DNA from: Sneathia sanguinegens | GTDB taxonomy: Bacteria > Fusobacteriota > Fusobacteriia > Fusobacteriales > Leptotrichiaceae | DNA length: 64,000 nt | Direction of reading: 5' to 3' | Assembly: GCF_001517935.1 (NCBI RefSeq) | Contig: NZ_LOQF01000005.1 | Span: 1-64,000, forward strand | In this document: positions 15,890-24,895 of the stretch, one piece after another | Position numbering within the stretch: the stretch's first letter is position 1 | Layout of the letters: each line of letters opens with the position of its first letter | Notes under the pieces: generated by a model | The model's input: only the letters and a program-made list of their open reading frames with translations | Databases searched by the model: none | What the model was told of the DNA's origin: nothing | Program-made: the position numbers and the translations under genes

Positions 15890-16531
15890 ATGAGAATAGC
15901 GTTAATAAATGAAAATTCACAAGCAAGTAAAAATGCATTAATTTACAAGGAATTATTAGCTGAAGCAACAAAAGCAGGGCATGTTGTAGATAATTATGGA
16001 ATGTTTTCACAAGAAGACAAGCATCAATTGACTTATGTACAAAATGGATTGTTAGCATCTATATTATTGACAACTAAGGCTGCAGACTTTGTTGTTACAG
16101 GTTGTGGAACAGGGCAAGGAGCTATGTTAGCTTGTAATTCATTTCCAAATGTAATATGTGGACATATAACAGATCCTACAGATGCATATATTTATACACA
16201 AGTTAATAATGGAAATGCAATTGCTATACCTTTTGCACAAAATTTTGGTTGGGGTGCTGAAATTAATCTTAGATATATATTTGAAAAATTGTTCTCTGAT
16301 GAATTTGGTGGAGGTTATCCAAAAGAAAGAGCAGTTCCTGAACAAAGAAATAAAAAAATATTAGATGGTGTTAAAAATATTACCTATAAACCACTAATTC
16401 AAGTATTAAAAGAAATAGATCAAGATTTTCTAAGAGAAACTGTAGATTACAAAGAATTCAAAGATTTATTCTTCAAAAATAGTAAAGATGAAGAAATAAG
16501 TTCATATTTAAGAAATTTACTTAAAATGTAG
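15890..16531 (+). CDS. dhuI: RpiB/LacAB-family isomerase, DhuI-like
   Basis: A 213-residue isomerase of the RpiB/LacA/LacB fold. Visible family marks are the N-terminal MRIALINENSQASKNALIYK, the TGCGTGQGAMLACNS active-site loop with its cysteine, and CGHITDPTDAYIYTQ. In streptococcal and lactobacillar glycosaminoglycan clusters this subfamily (DhuI) converts 4-deoxy-L-threo-5-hexosulose uronate to 3-deoxy-D-glycero-2,5-hexodiulosonate, replacing KduI. Its position between eda and an SDR, in an operon with unsaturated glucuronyl hydrolase, supports that role over pentose phosphate isomerisation. Strong AAAGGAAG Shine-Dalgarno. Confidence 0.82.
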   Translation: MRIALINENSQASKNALIYKELLAEATKAGHVVDNYGMFSQEDKHQLTYVQNGLLASILLTTKAADFVVTGCGTGQGAMLACNSFPNVICGHITDPTDAYIYTQVNNGNAIAIPFAQNFGWGAEINLRYIFEKLFSDEFGGGYPKERAVPEQRNKKILDGVKNITYKPLIQVLKEIDQDFLRETVDYKEFKDLFFKNSKDEEISSYLRNLLKM

Positions 16532-16551
16532 AATAGGAGGATTAAGAGAAG

Positions 16552-17340
16552 ATGTTCTCATTAAAAGATAAGGTAGCCTTAGTTACAGGGGCTTCATATG
16601 GTATAGGCTATGAAATTGCAAGCGCTTTTGCAAAGGCAGGAGCAAAAATAGTCTTTAATGATATTAATGAAAGTCTAGTAAAAAGAGGTTTGGAAAAATA
16701 TAAAGAAGATAACATATCTGTTAAGGGTTATGTATGTGATGTTACAGATGAAAAACAAGTACAAGAAATGCTTGAAAAAATAAAAAAAGAAGTAGGTTCA
16801 GTTGATATATTAGTTAATAATGCTGGGATAATAAAAAGAATAGAAATGACACAAATGTCAGCAGAAGATTTTAGAAAAGTAGTTGATATAGACTTAATAG
16901 GACCTTTTATAGTTTCTAAAGCAGTTATACCAGATATGATAAAAAAAGGAGGAGGTAAAATTATTAATATCTGCTCTATGATGTCTGAACTAGGCAGAGA
17001 AACTGTATCAGCCTATGCAGCAGCAAAAGGTGGCCTTAAAATGTTAACAAGAAATATTTGTTCAGAATATGGAAAGTATAATATTCAATGTAATGGAATA
17101 GGACCTGGATATATAGCAACTCCACAAACAGCTCCTTTAAGAGAAAGACAAGCAGATGGATCAAGACATCCATTCGATAAGTTTATTATTTCAAAAACAC
17201 CAGCACAAAGATGGGGATTAACCAAGGACTTAATAGGACCAGCTATATTTCTAGCTTCATCAGCTTCAGATTTTGTAAATGGTCATATTCTTTATGTAGA
17301 TGGAGGAATATTAGCATATATAGGAAAACAACCAGAATAA
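16552..17340 (+). CDS. dhuD: SDR reductase, KduD/DhuD-like
   Basis: A 262-residue classical short-chain dehydrogenase. The cofactor motif is TGASYGIGYEIA, the NNAG motif lies in ILVNNAGIIKR, and the active site comprises the serine in NICSMMSEL with Tyr and Lys in SAYAAAKGG. It would reduce 3-deoxy-D-glycero-2,5-hexodiulosonate to 2-keto-3-deoxygluconate, following DhuI. The family also contains gluconate 5-dehydrogenases; context decides the assignment. It lies 20 bp downstream of dhuI behind AGGAGG. Confidence 0.85.
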   Translation: MFSLKDKVALVTGASYGIGYEIASAFAKAGAKIVFNDINESLVKRGLEKYKEDNISVKGYVCDVTDEKQVQEMLEKIKKEVGSVDILVNNAGIIKRIEMTQMSAEDFRKVVDIDLIGPFIVSKAVIPDMIKKGGGKIINICSMMSELGRETVSAYAAAKGGLKMLTRNICSEYGKYNIQCNGIGPGYIATPQTAPLRERQADGSRHPFDKFIISKTPAQRWGLTKDLIGPAIFLASSASDFVNGHILYVDGGILAYIGKQPE

Positions 17341-17352
17341 AATGGAGGGAAA

Positions 17353-17778
17353 ATGTACGGAGTTATAGTTACAGCACATGGAAGCCTAGCAACAGGTTTA
17401 GAAAGTGCATTAAAACTTGTAAATGGTGAAATGAAAAATGTTAAATATTGTAATTTTTTAGAAACATATACGAGTGAAGATATTAAAGAAAAGATAAAAA
17501 AAGCAATACAGGAATTAGAGGATTATGAAGGAATTTTCATATTAACAGATATTATGGGAGGAACTCCATCTAATCAAGCTGTCCTTCTAAGTCAAAATGA
17601 AAAAAATATAAAAGTATTAGGTGGAGTTAATTTCAGTATGCTATATGCAGCAGCTAATGCTGAAGGAAATATGGAAGTTGCCCTTAAGGACATATTAGAA
17701 GAATCTAAAGAAGTTATAGGCTACTTTGGGCAAGAAGAAAAGTCTAGTGAACAAGCTTTATTTTCTGATGGAATTTAG
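17353..17778 (+). CDS. PTS mannose-family IIA, glycosaminoglycan disaccharide system
   Basis: A 141-residue Man-family EIIA with the phospho-histidine in VTAHGSLATGLESAL (about residue 9) and the LTDIMGGTPSNQAV segment. Placed directly before the glucuronyl hydrolase, as in streptococcal hyaluronan clusters, it would feed phosphate to the IIB at 18986. GGAGGG precedes the ATG. Confidence 0.88.
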   Translation: MYGVIVTAHGSLATGLESALKLVNGEMKNVKYCNFLETYTSEDIKEKIKKAIQELEDYEGIFILTDIMGGTPSNQAVLLSQNEKNIKVLGGVNFSMLYAAANAEGNMEVALKDILEESKEVIGYFGQEEKSSEQALFSDGI

Positions 17779-17787
17779 GGAGGAATA

Positions 17788-18972
17788 ATGCGAAAAATTA
17801 ATGTAGAAACTATAAAAAATGATAATATATTAAAAAATAAAAATGTAACTAAAGAACAAATTGAAGAAGCCATAAATCAAGTTATAACTCAGATTGATAT
17901 TAATTTAGCTTATTTTAAACAAGATTTTCCAACACCTGCAACTAAAGATAACATATATATGGTTATGGATAATACAGAATGGACTAATGGCTTTTATACA
18001 GGAATGTTATGGTTAGCATATGATTATACAAAAAATGATAAGTATAAAAAGATAGCAGAACTTCAAGTTAATAATTTCTATAATCGTATACAAAAACAAA
18101 TAGAAGTAGAACATCATGATTTAGGCTTTTTATACACTCCTTCCTGCGTTGCAGCTTATAAAGAAGTAGGAAGTGAAATTGGAAAAGAAGCAGCCTTATT
18201 AGCAGCTGATAAATTAATTACTAGATATCAAGCTGTAGGGAAATTTATACAAGCTTGGGGACCTTTAAATGAAGAAGCATATTATAGATTTATAATAGAT
18301 TGCATGTTAAATATTCCTTTATTATACTGGGCAACTGAGCAAACAGGTAAAAATATTTATAAATTAATAGCAGATAATCACTTTAATACAAGTTTGGAAA
18401 ATGTAATAAGAGAAGATGCAAGTACTTATCATACATTCTATATGAATCCAAAAACAGGTGAAGCTGTTAAAGGTGCAACAAGACAAGGATATAGTGACAG
18501 TTCATCATGGGCAAGAGGACAAGTTTGGGGGATTTATGGTGTAGCCTTGAATTATAGACATACAAAAAAAGCAGAATGTATAGAATATTATAATGCTTTA
18601 ACAAATTACTTCATAAATAGATTACCAAAAGACGATGTATGTTATTGGGATTTAATTTTTAAAGATGGTGATAAGCAATATAAAGATAGTTCAGCAGCTG
18701 CAATAGCTATTTGCGGTATATTAGAAATGCAAAAATACTTACCAGAAACTTATAAGGATAAGAAATTACATCAAAATGCTGCAAATAGAATGATGCTAAG
18801 CTTGATAGAAAATTATATGAATAAAGATTTTAAAAAAGGATCTTGTTTATTAAAACATGGTGTTTATTCATGGCATTCAGGAAAAGGTTGCGATGAAGGT
18901 AATATATGGGGAGATTATTTCTATTTTGAAGCTTTAATGAGATATTATAAAGATTTAAAAATTTATTGGTAA
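17788..18972 (+). CDS. ugl: Unsaturated glucuronyl hydrolase (GH88)
   Basis: A 394-residue cytoplasmic alpha6/alpha6-barrel hydrolase that splits unsaturated glycosaminoglycan disaccharides into 4-deoxy-5-keto uronate and amino sugar. Asp111 (in EHHDLGF) and Asp171 (in RFIIDCMLN) lie exactly 60 apart, the same spacing as the two essential aspartates of characterised streptococcal UGL. WTNGFYTGMLWLAYD, GATRQGYSDSSSWARGQVWGIYG and DSSAAAIAICGILE are GH88 hallmarks. There is no signal peptide, consistent with action after PTS uptake. Immediately followed by PTS IIB. Confidence 0.93.
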   Translation: MRKINVETIKNDNILKNKNVTKEQIEEAINQVITQIDINLAYFKQDFPTPATKDNIYMVMDNTEWTNGFYTGMLWLAYDYTKNDKYKKIAELQVNNFYNRIQKQIEVEHHDLGFLYTPSCVAAYKEVGSEIGKEAALLAADKLITRYQAVGKFIQAWGPLNEEAYYRFIIDCMLNIPLLYWATEQTGKNIYKLIADNHFNTSLENVIREDASTYHTFYMNPKTGEAVKGATRQGYSDSSSWARGQVWGIYGVALNYRHTKKAECIEYYNALTNYFINRLPKDDVCYWDLIFKDGDKQYKDSSAAAIAICGILEMQKYLPETYKDKKLHQNAANRMMLSLIENYMNKDFKKGSCLLKHGVYSWHSGKGCDEGNIWGDYFYFEALMRYYKDLKIYW

Positions 18973-18985
18973 ATAGGGAGGAAGA

Positions 18986-19477
18986 ATGGAAAATGTTAAT
19001 ATCGTTATGACTAGAATAGATGAAAGATTATTACATGGACAAGGACAATTATGGCTAAGATATATAGGAGCTAATACAATTCTTGTTGTTAATGATGAAG
19101 TAGCTAAAGATAATATTCAACAAAGCCTTATGAAAATGATAATTTCAAAAGAAATAGCTGTAAGATTTTTTACAGTTCAAAAAACAATAGATATAATTTC
19201 TAAGGCTTCACCTAAACAAAAAATATTTATTATAGTAAAAGATTGTAAGGACGCATTGAAATTAATAGAAGGTGGTGTTCCTATAAAAGAAATTAATATA
19301 GGAAATATACATAATGCAGAAGGAAAAGAAAAAGTTACAAGATCAATATTTTTAGGAGCTGAAGATAAAAAAGCCTTAAAAGAAATGATAGAAAAATACA
19401 ATATTAGTTTTAATACTAAAACAACACCTAGTGGGGATGATGGGACTTTACAAGTAGATATAAAAAAATATATATAG
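18986..19477 (+). CDS. PTS mannose-family IIB, glycosaminoglycan disaccharide system
   Basis: A 163-residue IIB with phospho-histidine at about His17 in RIDERLLHGQGQLW. It is paralogous to the IIB at 11183 (shared VNDEVAKDNIQQSLM-type segment) but separated from its IIA by ugl. Strong GGGAGG Shine-Dalgarno. Confidence 0.9.
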   Translation: MENVNIVMTRIDERLLHGQGQLWLRYIGANTILVVNDEVAKDNIQQSLMKMIISKEIAVRFFTVQKTIDIISKASPKQKIFIIVKDCKDALKLIEGGVPIKEINIGNIHNAEGKEKVTRSIFLGAEDKKALKEMIEKYNISFNTKTTPSGDDGTLQVDIKKYI

Positions 19478-19489
19478 GAGGATAAATAT

Positions 19490-20260
19490 ATGCATTTAAC
19501 AATGTTACAAATTGTTTTAATAGGTCTTTGGACAGGTATATGTTGGACAGGTATGCTACTTGGAACATATACATTTAGATCTATAATTTTAGCAACAGGT
19601 GTGGGAGTAATTTTGGGTGATATCCAAACAGGACTTGCAGTTGGTGCCATATCAGAATTAGCATTTATGGGATTTGGAGTAGGTGCTGGAGGAACAGTTC
19701 CACCTTCACCATTAGGACCTGGAATAGTTGGAGCTTTAATTGCAATAACAACTAAAACTTCACCAGTAGTTGCCTTTACATTATCTATACCTTTTGCAAT
19801 AGCCTTTCAATTTTTACAAACAGCTTTATATGTTGTTATGTCTGGAATTGCTGAAGCAGCAAAAAGAGCTATTCAAGAAGGAAAATTTGCTAAATTTAGA
19901 TTATATTCAAATTCAACATTCATATTATTTTTCGTTTGTGGAACAATTTTAGGTATGTTGTGTGCTGGAGCAAGTTCAACTGTTAAAGTATTAGTTGATG
20001 CACTACCTCCATTAATAGTACATTCATTGAAATTAGCAGGAAACTTATTGCCAGCCATAGGTTTTGCAACAATATTGTCAGTTATGACTAAAAAAGAATT
20101 AATGCCATATATGATAATAGGGTATGTAGCAATTGCTTATCTAGAATTACCTATAATGGCAGTTGCTTTTATAGGGTTGGTAGCAGCAATGTTTTACTTT
20201 TTCAAAAAAGATACTAATGTAAAAAAAGAAGATGCGGGGGAATTCGAAGATGGAATCTAA
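19490..20260 (+). CDS. PTS mannose-family IIC, glycosaminoglycan disaccharide system
   Basis: A 256-residue multi-spanning IIC. The GVGVILGDIQTGLAVGAISE and FMGFGVGAGGTVPPSP segments match the family. It ends with EDGI and overlaps IID by 11 bp, the same junction as in the first PTS set. AGGAGG precedes the ATG. Confidence 0.9.
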   Translation: MHLTMLQIVLIGLWTGICWTGMLLGTYTFRSIILATGVGVILGDIQTGLAVGAISELAFMGFGVGAGGTVPPSPLGPGIVGALIAITTKTSPVVAFTLSIPFAIAFQFLQTALYVVMSGIAEAAKRAIQEGKFAKFRLYSNSTFILFFVCGTILGMLCAGASSTVKVLVDALPPLIVHSLKLAGNLLPAIGFATILSVMTKKELMPYMIIGYVAIAYLELPIMAVAFIGLVAAMFYFFKKDTNVKKEDAGEFEDGI

Positions 20261-21056
20261 TAATAAATTAACAAAAAAAGATTATTTGAATACAACTTTA
20301 AGAGCATATTTATTACAAAATGCTTTTAATTATTCAAATTATCAAGGTGTTGGTTATGCAAATATTTTGTACCCAGCATTAAGAAAAATGTACAAAGATG
20401 ATGAACAACTAAAAAAAGCTTTAATAGACAATATTGAATTTTATAACACAAATCCTCATTTTGTACCATTTGTATCAAATTTACAATTGGTAATGCTTGA
20501 AAATGGAAGACCTATAGAAGAAGGAAGAAGTATGAAAATGGCTCTTATGGGACCTTTAGCAGGTATAGGAGATTCATTGTCACAATTCTTATTAGCACCT
20601 TTATTTTCAACTATATGTGCTACTATGGCCTTACAAGGACATATTTCAGGGCCTATAATTTTCTTACTAGGCTTAAATATAATTTTATTAGTAATAAAAT
20701 TAGTAAGTGGAAATTATGGATATAAATTAGGAACTAATATAATAGAAACTGTTAGTGAAAAAATGAATAAATTTACTTATGCTGCAAGTATAGTTGGTGT
20801 AACAGTTATTAGTGCCTTAGCTACCAAAATGGTAAAATTGTCATTGCCATTTACTTATACTCAAATGATAGAGGGAAAAGAACAAATTGTACAAGTACAA
20901 AAAATGATAGATGGTATAGCACCTGCTTTATTACCAATTTGTTATACAGCTTTAATCTATTATTTACTTAAAAAGAAAAAATGGAATACATATTATTTAG
21001 TAATATTTACAATAGTATTATCAGTAGTTGCAACATTCTTTAAGATATTTGTATAA
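20250..21056 (+). CDS. PTS mannose-family IID, glycosaminoglycan disaccharide system
   Basis: A 268-residue IID with LLQNAFNYSNYQGVGY, FYNTNPHFVPFVSNL and MGPLAGIGDSLSQF. The ATG at 20250 is chosen over an upstream in-frame ATG (20232) because GGGGG at 20236-20240 lies nine bases before it and the MESN start matches the paralogue at 12421. It completes the IIA-ugl-IIB-IIC-IID block; a hairpin follows before the lyase genes. Confidence 0.9.
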   Translation: MESNNKLTKKDYLNTTLRAYLLQNAFNYSNYQGVGYANILYPALRKMYKDDEQLKKALIDNIEFYNTNPHFVPFVSNLQLVMLENGRPIEEGRSMKMALMGPLAGIGDSLSQFLLAPLFSTICATMALQGHISGPIIFLLGLNIILLVIKLVSGNYGYKLGTNIIETVSEKMNKFTYAASIVGVTVISALATKMVKLSLPFTYTQMIEGKEQIVQVQKMIDGIAPALLPICYTALIYYLLKKKKWNTYYLVIFTIVLSVVATFFKIFV

Positions 21057-21060
21057 ATGT

Positions 21061-21088
21061 GAGCTGTAGTTAATACAGCTCATTTTTT
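21061..21088 (+). terminator. Hairpin with T tract inside the glycosaminoglycan operon
   Basis: A perfect 8 bp stem (21061-21068 with 21074-21081), a five-base loop and six T residues. It sits between PTS IID and the heparinase-like gene, only 12 bp before the latter's ATG, and no new promoter is visible. It may reduce, not abolish, expression of the two lyases. Confidence 0.7.
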
Positions 21089-21099
21089 AAAGGAGAATA

Positions 21100-22854
21100 A
21101 TGGACAAATTTAAATTTCAAGCAAAATTAATCATGGAAAATAAGCTGAATTTTATACATCCTTGGGATATGGAAAGATGCGATGAAATATATGATATACC
21201 AAAAGATTGGAATATTAGTCCTAATGGGGATGATGAATGGGTGTATATGAGAAGTAGAATGGGTTATTTTGATGGACTTATTTTGCTTTATGAAGAAACA
21301 AAAGATATTAAATATATCGATAAAATAAAAGAAATAATTTTAGACTTTATTAATCAACATAAAAAATTAAAAAGTGAAAAAAGTACAAGAACCTTAGATT
21401 CAGGTATAAGAATAGTTAATATTTTGAGAATTTTAATATATTTAGAAGATAAGGACCTAGAGTATGATAAAAATATTTTGAAACATTTGTCAGAAACTTG
21501 TACTTATCTATTTTCTAATTATATATCAAAATATGATCAAAGCAATTGGGGCTTTATACAAATGGCTGGAGTATATACTTTTTCTATATATTTTGAAGAA
21601 AATGAAAAGGCTAAAAAAGCTCTTAAATATTTAAAAATGCAATTAAAGACACAGATTTTAGAAGATGGCTTACATTGGGAAAAATCTCTTACTTATCATT
21701 ATCAAATGATAATATATTTGATTTTTATAATATATGTTCAAAAAAGAAAAAATATAAAAAGTAATTTGAATTTTTTCAAAAGTTATCTTAATAAAATGAC
21801 AAAAGCTGCTAAAAAATTACATTATCCTGATAAAACACAAATAAATTTTGGGGATAGTGATGATAATGAAATAGAAAGTATATTAGCTTTAAGTGATTAT
21901 ATTTTATCTAAAGAAAGTGAATATAAGCTTACAGATATTTCAAGCTTATTTATAAAAGAAGCTAAAGTAAAAAAAATGGAAGTAAAAAAAGGGTTAGAAG
22001 AAAGTCTATTTCAACAAAGTGGATATTATCATATAAAAAATGAAGATTTTTCCTTCTCAACTTATTGTACGCCTATGTCTTCTTCGCATACACATATAGA
22101 TTATTTGCATTTTAATTACTATAATAAACAAAAAATATTTGTAGATAGTGGAAGATATACCTATAGAGAAAGTAAACAAAGAAAATATTTAAAAAGTATA
22201 AAAGCCCATAATAGTATATTAATAGATGATAATGAAGTATCTGAAATAAAAGGTTCTTGGGAGTATGAAGGTTATCCTATAATATTTCCTATAACAGTAT
22301 ATTCAACAAAGATAGCTAGAATAGTAAAAACAGCTATATTTGATACGAAAAATCAGGCAGTTATAAAAAGAACCTATATTATATTAAAAGAAAATATTTT
22401 AGTAATAAATCAGGTTTTTTGTAAGGGAAAACATAAAATAAAATTCTTTTATCATCTTTATCCTAATACAGATATTAAAGAAACAAAATCAGGAATTTTA
22501 TTGAATAATGTTGTAAAATTTTTGATAAATTCGTACAATATACAAAATAGTACTTATAGTCCTTACTATAATTGTCTTGTAATAAATAAAGAAATAGTTA
22601 AAGAAGCAGACTTTTTAGATAATTATTTTGAAATTAATGCAATATTGAATAAAGATGTACAAATTAAACAAGTAGCAGTTTATCAAAAAGAAAAAAAGGT
22701 AGAAGATGATATTGCACTTGCATATGAAATTAAAATTCAAGATATTACATATACTATATTTATAAAAAATAAAGAAGTATATAAGGGACAAAAGGTGTTT
22801 CATGTTAAGGGAAGACCTTTTTATGAAGAAATAAAAATTGTTAAAGATAGGTGA
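21100..22854 (+). CDS. Heparinase II/III-family polysaccharide lyase, cytoplasmic
   Basis: A 584-residue lyase without signal peptide. The N-terminal half is an alpha/alpha toroid (WNISPNGDDEWVYMRSR; QSNWGFIQMAGVYTFS). The C-terminal half has the family signature SSSHTHIDYLHFNYY, FVDSGRYTY and KAHNSIL, which carry the metal-binding and active-site His/Tyr residues. It would act on imported or oligomeric unsaturated uronates, in the same operon as PTS and UGL. Substrate (heparin, hyaluronan or chondroitin oligosaccharide) is not decided by sequence. AAAGGAG Shine-Dalgarno. Confidence 0.85.
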   Translation: MDKFKFQAKLIMENKLNFIHPWDMERCDEIYDIPKDWNISPNGDDEWVYMRSRMGYFDGLILLYEETKDIKYIDKIKEIILDFINQHKKLKSEKSTRTLDSGIRIVNILRILIYLEDKDLEYDKNILKHLSETCTYLFSNYISKYDQSNWGFIQMAGVYTFSIYFEENEKAKKALKYLKMQLKTQILEDGLHWEKSLTYHYQMIIYLIFIIYVQKRKNIKSNLNFFKSYLNKMTKAAKKLHYPDKTQINFGDSDDNEIESILALSDYILSKESEYKLTDISSLFIKEAKVKKMEVKKGLEESLFQQSGYYHIKNEDFSFSTYCTPMSSSHTHIDYLHFNYYNKQKIFVDSGRYTYRESKQRKYLKSIKAHNSILIDDNEVSEIKGSWEYEGYPIIFPITVYSTKIARIVKTAIFDTKNQAVIKRTYIILKENILVINQVFCKGKHKIKFFYHLYPNTDIKETKSGILLNNVVKFLINSYNIQNSTYSPYYNCLVINKEIVKEADFLDNYFEINAILNKDVQIKQVAVYQKEKKVEDDIALAYEIKIQDITYTIFIKNKEVYKGQKVFHVKGRPFYEEIKIVKDR

Positions 22855-22858
22855 AATT

Positions 22859-24826
22859 ATGAAAAAATTAGTATTGCTTAGTATGATGCTTGCTACTTTT
22901 AGTATGTCAGCAAATAATAAGGTTATTTTGAATTTAGAAGCTAAGCAAAATGTAGAAAATTTTGTAAAAAAAGATAATTTTGAGAAGATAATAGACCAAT
23001 GGAAGGATATTTTAATAGGTTATAAATATTTTGATAACTCTACGCAAATGAAGGATTTACAAAAAAAACAAGATGAAAAAACCTTAAAAATTTGGAATTC
23101 TTTAAATAAAGAAGAAAATAGAAAATATTTGTGGGAATTTAAAAATTATGATTCAGCAAGTATCACAAAAAGTTATAGAAATATTGAAGTTTTAGCTATC
23201 TCAGTAATGAATCCAAAATCTAAATATTATCTAAATCAAGCTTTACTAAATGATGTAATAGCTGCATTGAATTGGATGAAAGAAAATAGATATAATGAAA
23301 ATTTAAAAGCTGATGGTAATTGGTGGGATTATGAAATAGGTACACCTAGAGCAATTAATGATATTTTTGTTATGCTTTATCCAGTATTAGAAAAAGAGTA
23401 TATAAAAGATTATCTTAAGGTTATAACTCATTTTGTACCAGATGCTAATAAAAATAGAGGAAGTGTAAATCCAAATTTAGTAGTTGAAGCAACTGGGGCA
23501 AATCAAATAGATATTAGTAAGGTGAAGATACTTCAAAGTGCCTTATTGAAGGATGAAAAGGGATTGATTTATGCTAAAAATTGTCTTAATAAGGTATTTC
23601 CTTTTGTAGAAAAAGGAGATGGATTTTATAAAGATGGTTCATTTATACAACATGATAGTGTTGCTTATACTGGAGCATATGGTAATGTTTTAATAGATGG
23701 CTTATCACAATTAATGACTTTGCTTGAAAATACAAAATATAATTTTGGTAAAGCTAATGTTGAAAGAATAGACTTTTGGATAAAGGAAGCTTTTTCACCT
23801 ATAATGTATCAAGGTTTAACTATGAGCATGGTAAAGGGAAGATCTATAACTAGAAAAAAAGTATATTTAAGTTCATCAGAAATAGTAAGAGCAATAATTC
23901 GTTTAGCCTATGTAGAAAATAATGTATATTATAAACAGTTAGCTAAAAGCTATATTCAATCAAATACTTTATATGACTATATTGAAAATTTGAATAGCTA
24001 TAGAGATATATATTTGGCAAAGAAAATAATGCAAGACAAAAAAATTAAGGCCTTAGATTTGAGCGAAAATATTTTGAAATTTTATAAAAATATGGATAGG
24101 GTAGTATATAAAAATAAAAAGAATAATTTTGCTATAGGTCTTAGTATGTCGTCAAATAAAATAAAATATTATGAAGCAATGAATGGAGAAAACGAAAGGG
24201 GTTGGTATACTGGAGATGGAATGTTATACTTATATAATGGTGATATAAGACAATTTAATGATGAATTTTGGTCAACAGTAGATCCTTATAGATTGCCTGG
24301 AATTACAGTAGATAAAGCAAAAAGAGAAGATGCTAGTGGTTCTGTTGAGGCAAAAAATTCTAGTGTAAGTGGCAAGGTTATAAATAATAAAAAAGGTATA
24401 TTTAAAATGCACATTAGTAATTATCTAGGGACTTTGAGCCTTGATAAAAAATGGACAATTTTGAATGATAAAATAAGAATAGAAGCTAAAAATATTAAAT
24501 TTAAAAAAAATAGTATTATAGAAAGTATAATAGAAAATAGAAAATTAAATGATGATACAAATTATATTATTTATATAAATAATAAAGAAATTAATTTAAA
24601 TGAAAATGAACAAAGAAGTTATGCTGATGTCAAAGAAGTTTTATTGAAATCAGATAAGAAAAATGAAACAATAAAATATGTATTTAAAAAACCTCAAAAA
24701 ATATATGTTATGTTGGAAAAAAGATGTAGTCAAAGTGATAAGAAAATAAAAAGAAAGTATTTTACTATGTGGTTAAGACATGAAAAACAAAATGATACTT
24801 TTGAATATGAAATTTACCCACTTTAA
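22859..24826 (+). CDS. Polysaccharide lyase family 8, hyaluronate/chondroitin lyase
   Basis: A 655-residue exported lyase. The start at 22859 gives a clean signal peptide (about 1-18, MKKLVLLSMMLATF, SMSA end) and follows AGGTGA; an upstream in-frame start at 22838 does not. The catalytic residues are visible: Asn215 in ATGANQIDIS, His265 in SFIQHDS and Tyr274 in TGAYG. Their spacings (50 and 9) equal those of Asn349/His399/Tyr408 of pneumococcal hyaluronate lyase. WWDYEIGTPRAIND is also typical. It is shorter than streptococcal enzymes and has no wall anchor, as expected for a periplasmic or secreted Gram-negative form. Last gene of the operon. Confidence 0.92.
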   Translation: MKKLVLLSMMLATFSMSANNKVILNLEAKQNVENFVKKDNFEKIIDQWKDILIGYKYFDNSTQMKDLQKKQDEKTLKIWNSLNKEENRKYLWEFKNYDSASITKSYRNIEVLAISVMNPKSKYYLNQALLNDVIAALNWMKENRYNENLKADGNWWDYEIGTPRAINDIFVMLYPVLEKEYIKDYLKVITHFVPDANKNRGSVNPNLVVEATGANQIDISKVKILQSALLKDEKGLIYAKNCLNKVFPFVEKGDGFYKDGSFIQHDSVAYTGAYGNVLIDGLSQLMTLLENTKYNFGKANVERIDFWIKEAFSPIMYQGLTMSMVKGRSITRKKVYLSSSEIVRAIIRLAYVENNVYYKQLAKSYIQSNTLYDYIENLNSYRDIYLAKKIMQDKKIKALDLSENILKFYKNMDRVVYKNKKNNFAIGLSMSSNKIKYYEAMNGENERGWYTGDGMLYLYNGDIRQFNDEFWSTVDPYRLPGITVDKAKREDASGSVEAKNSSVSGKVINNKKGIFKMHISNYLGTLSLDKKWTILNDKIRIEAKNIKFKKNSIIESIIENRKLNDDTNYIIYINNKEINLNENEQRSYADVKEVLLKSDKKNETIKYVFKKPQKIYVMLEKRCSQSDKKIKRKYFTMWLRHEKQNDTFEYEIYPL

Positions 24827-24833
24827 TTTGTTA

Positions 24834-24861
24834 TTTACAAAAAAAAAATTTCTGCTAAAAT
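24834..24861 (+). promoter_or_regulatory. Promoter of the GntR-family gene
   Basis: TTTACA (24834-24839), 16 bases, TAAAAT (24856-24861) with a TGC extension at 24853-24855, so the regulator can be expressed independently of the lyase operon. Confidence 0.65.
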
Positions 24862-24895
24862 ATATATTGAAATAAGAAAAAGGAAGAATAATTAA

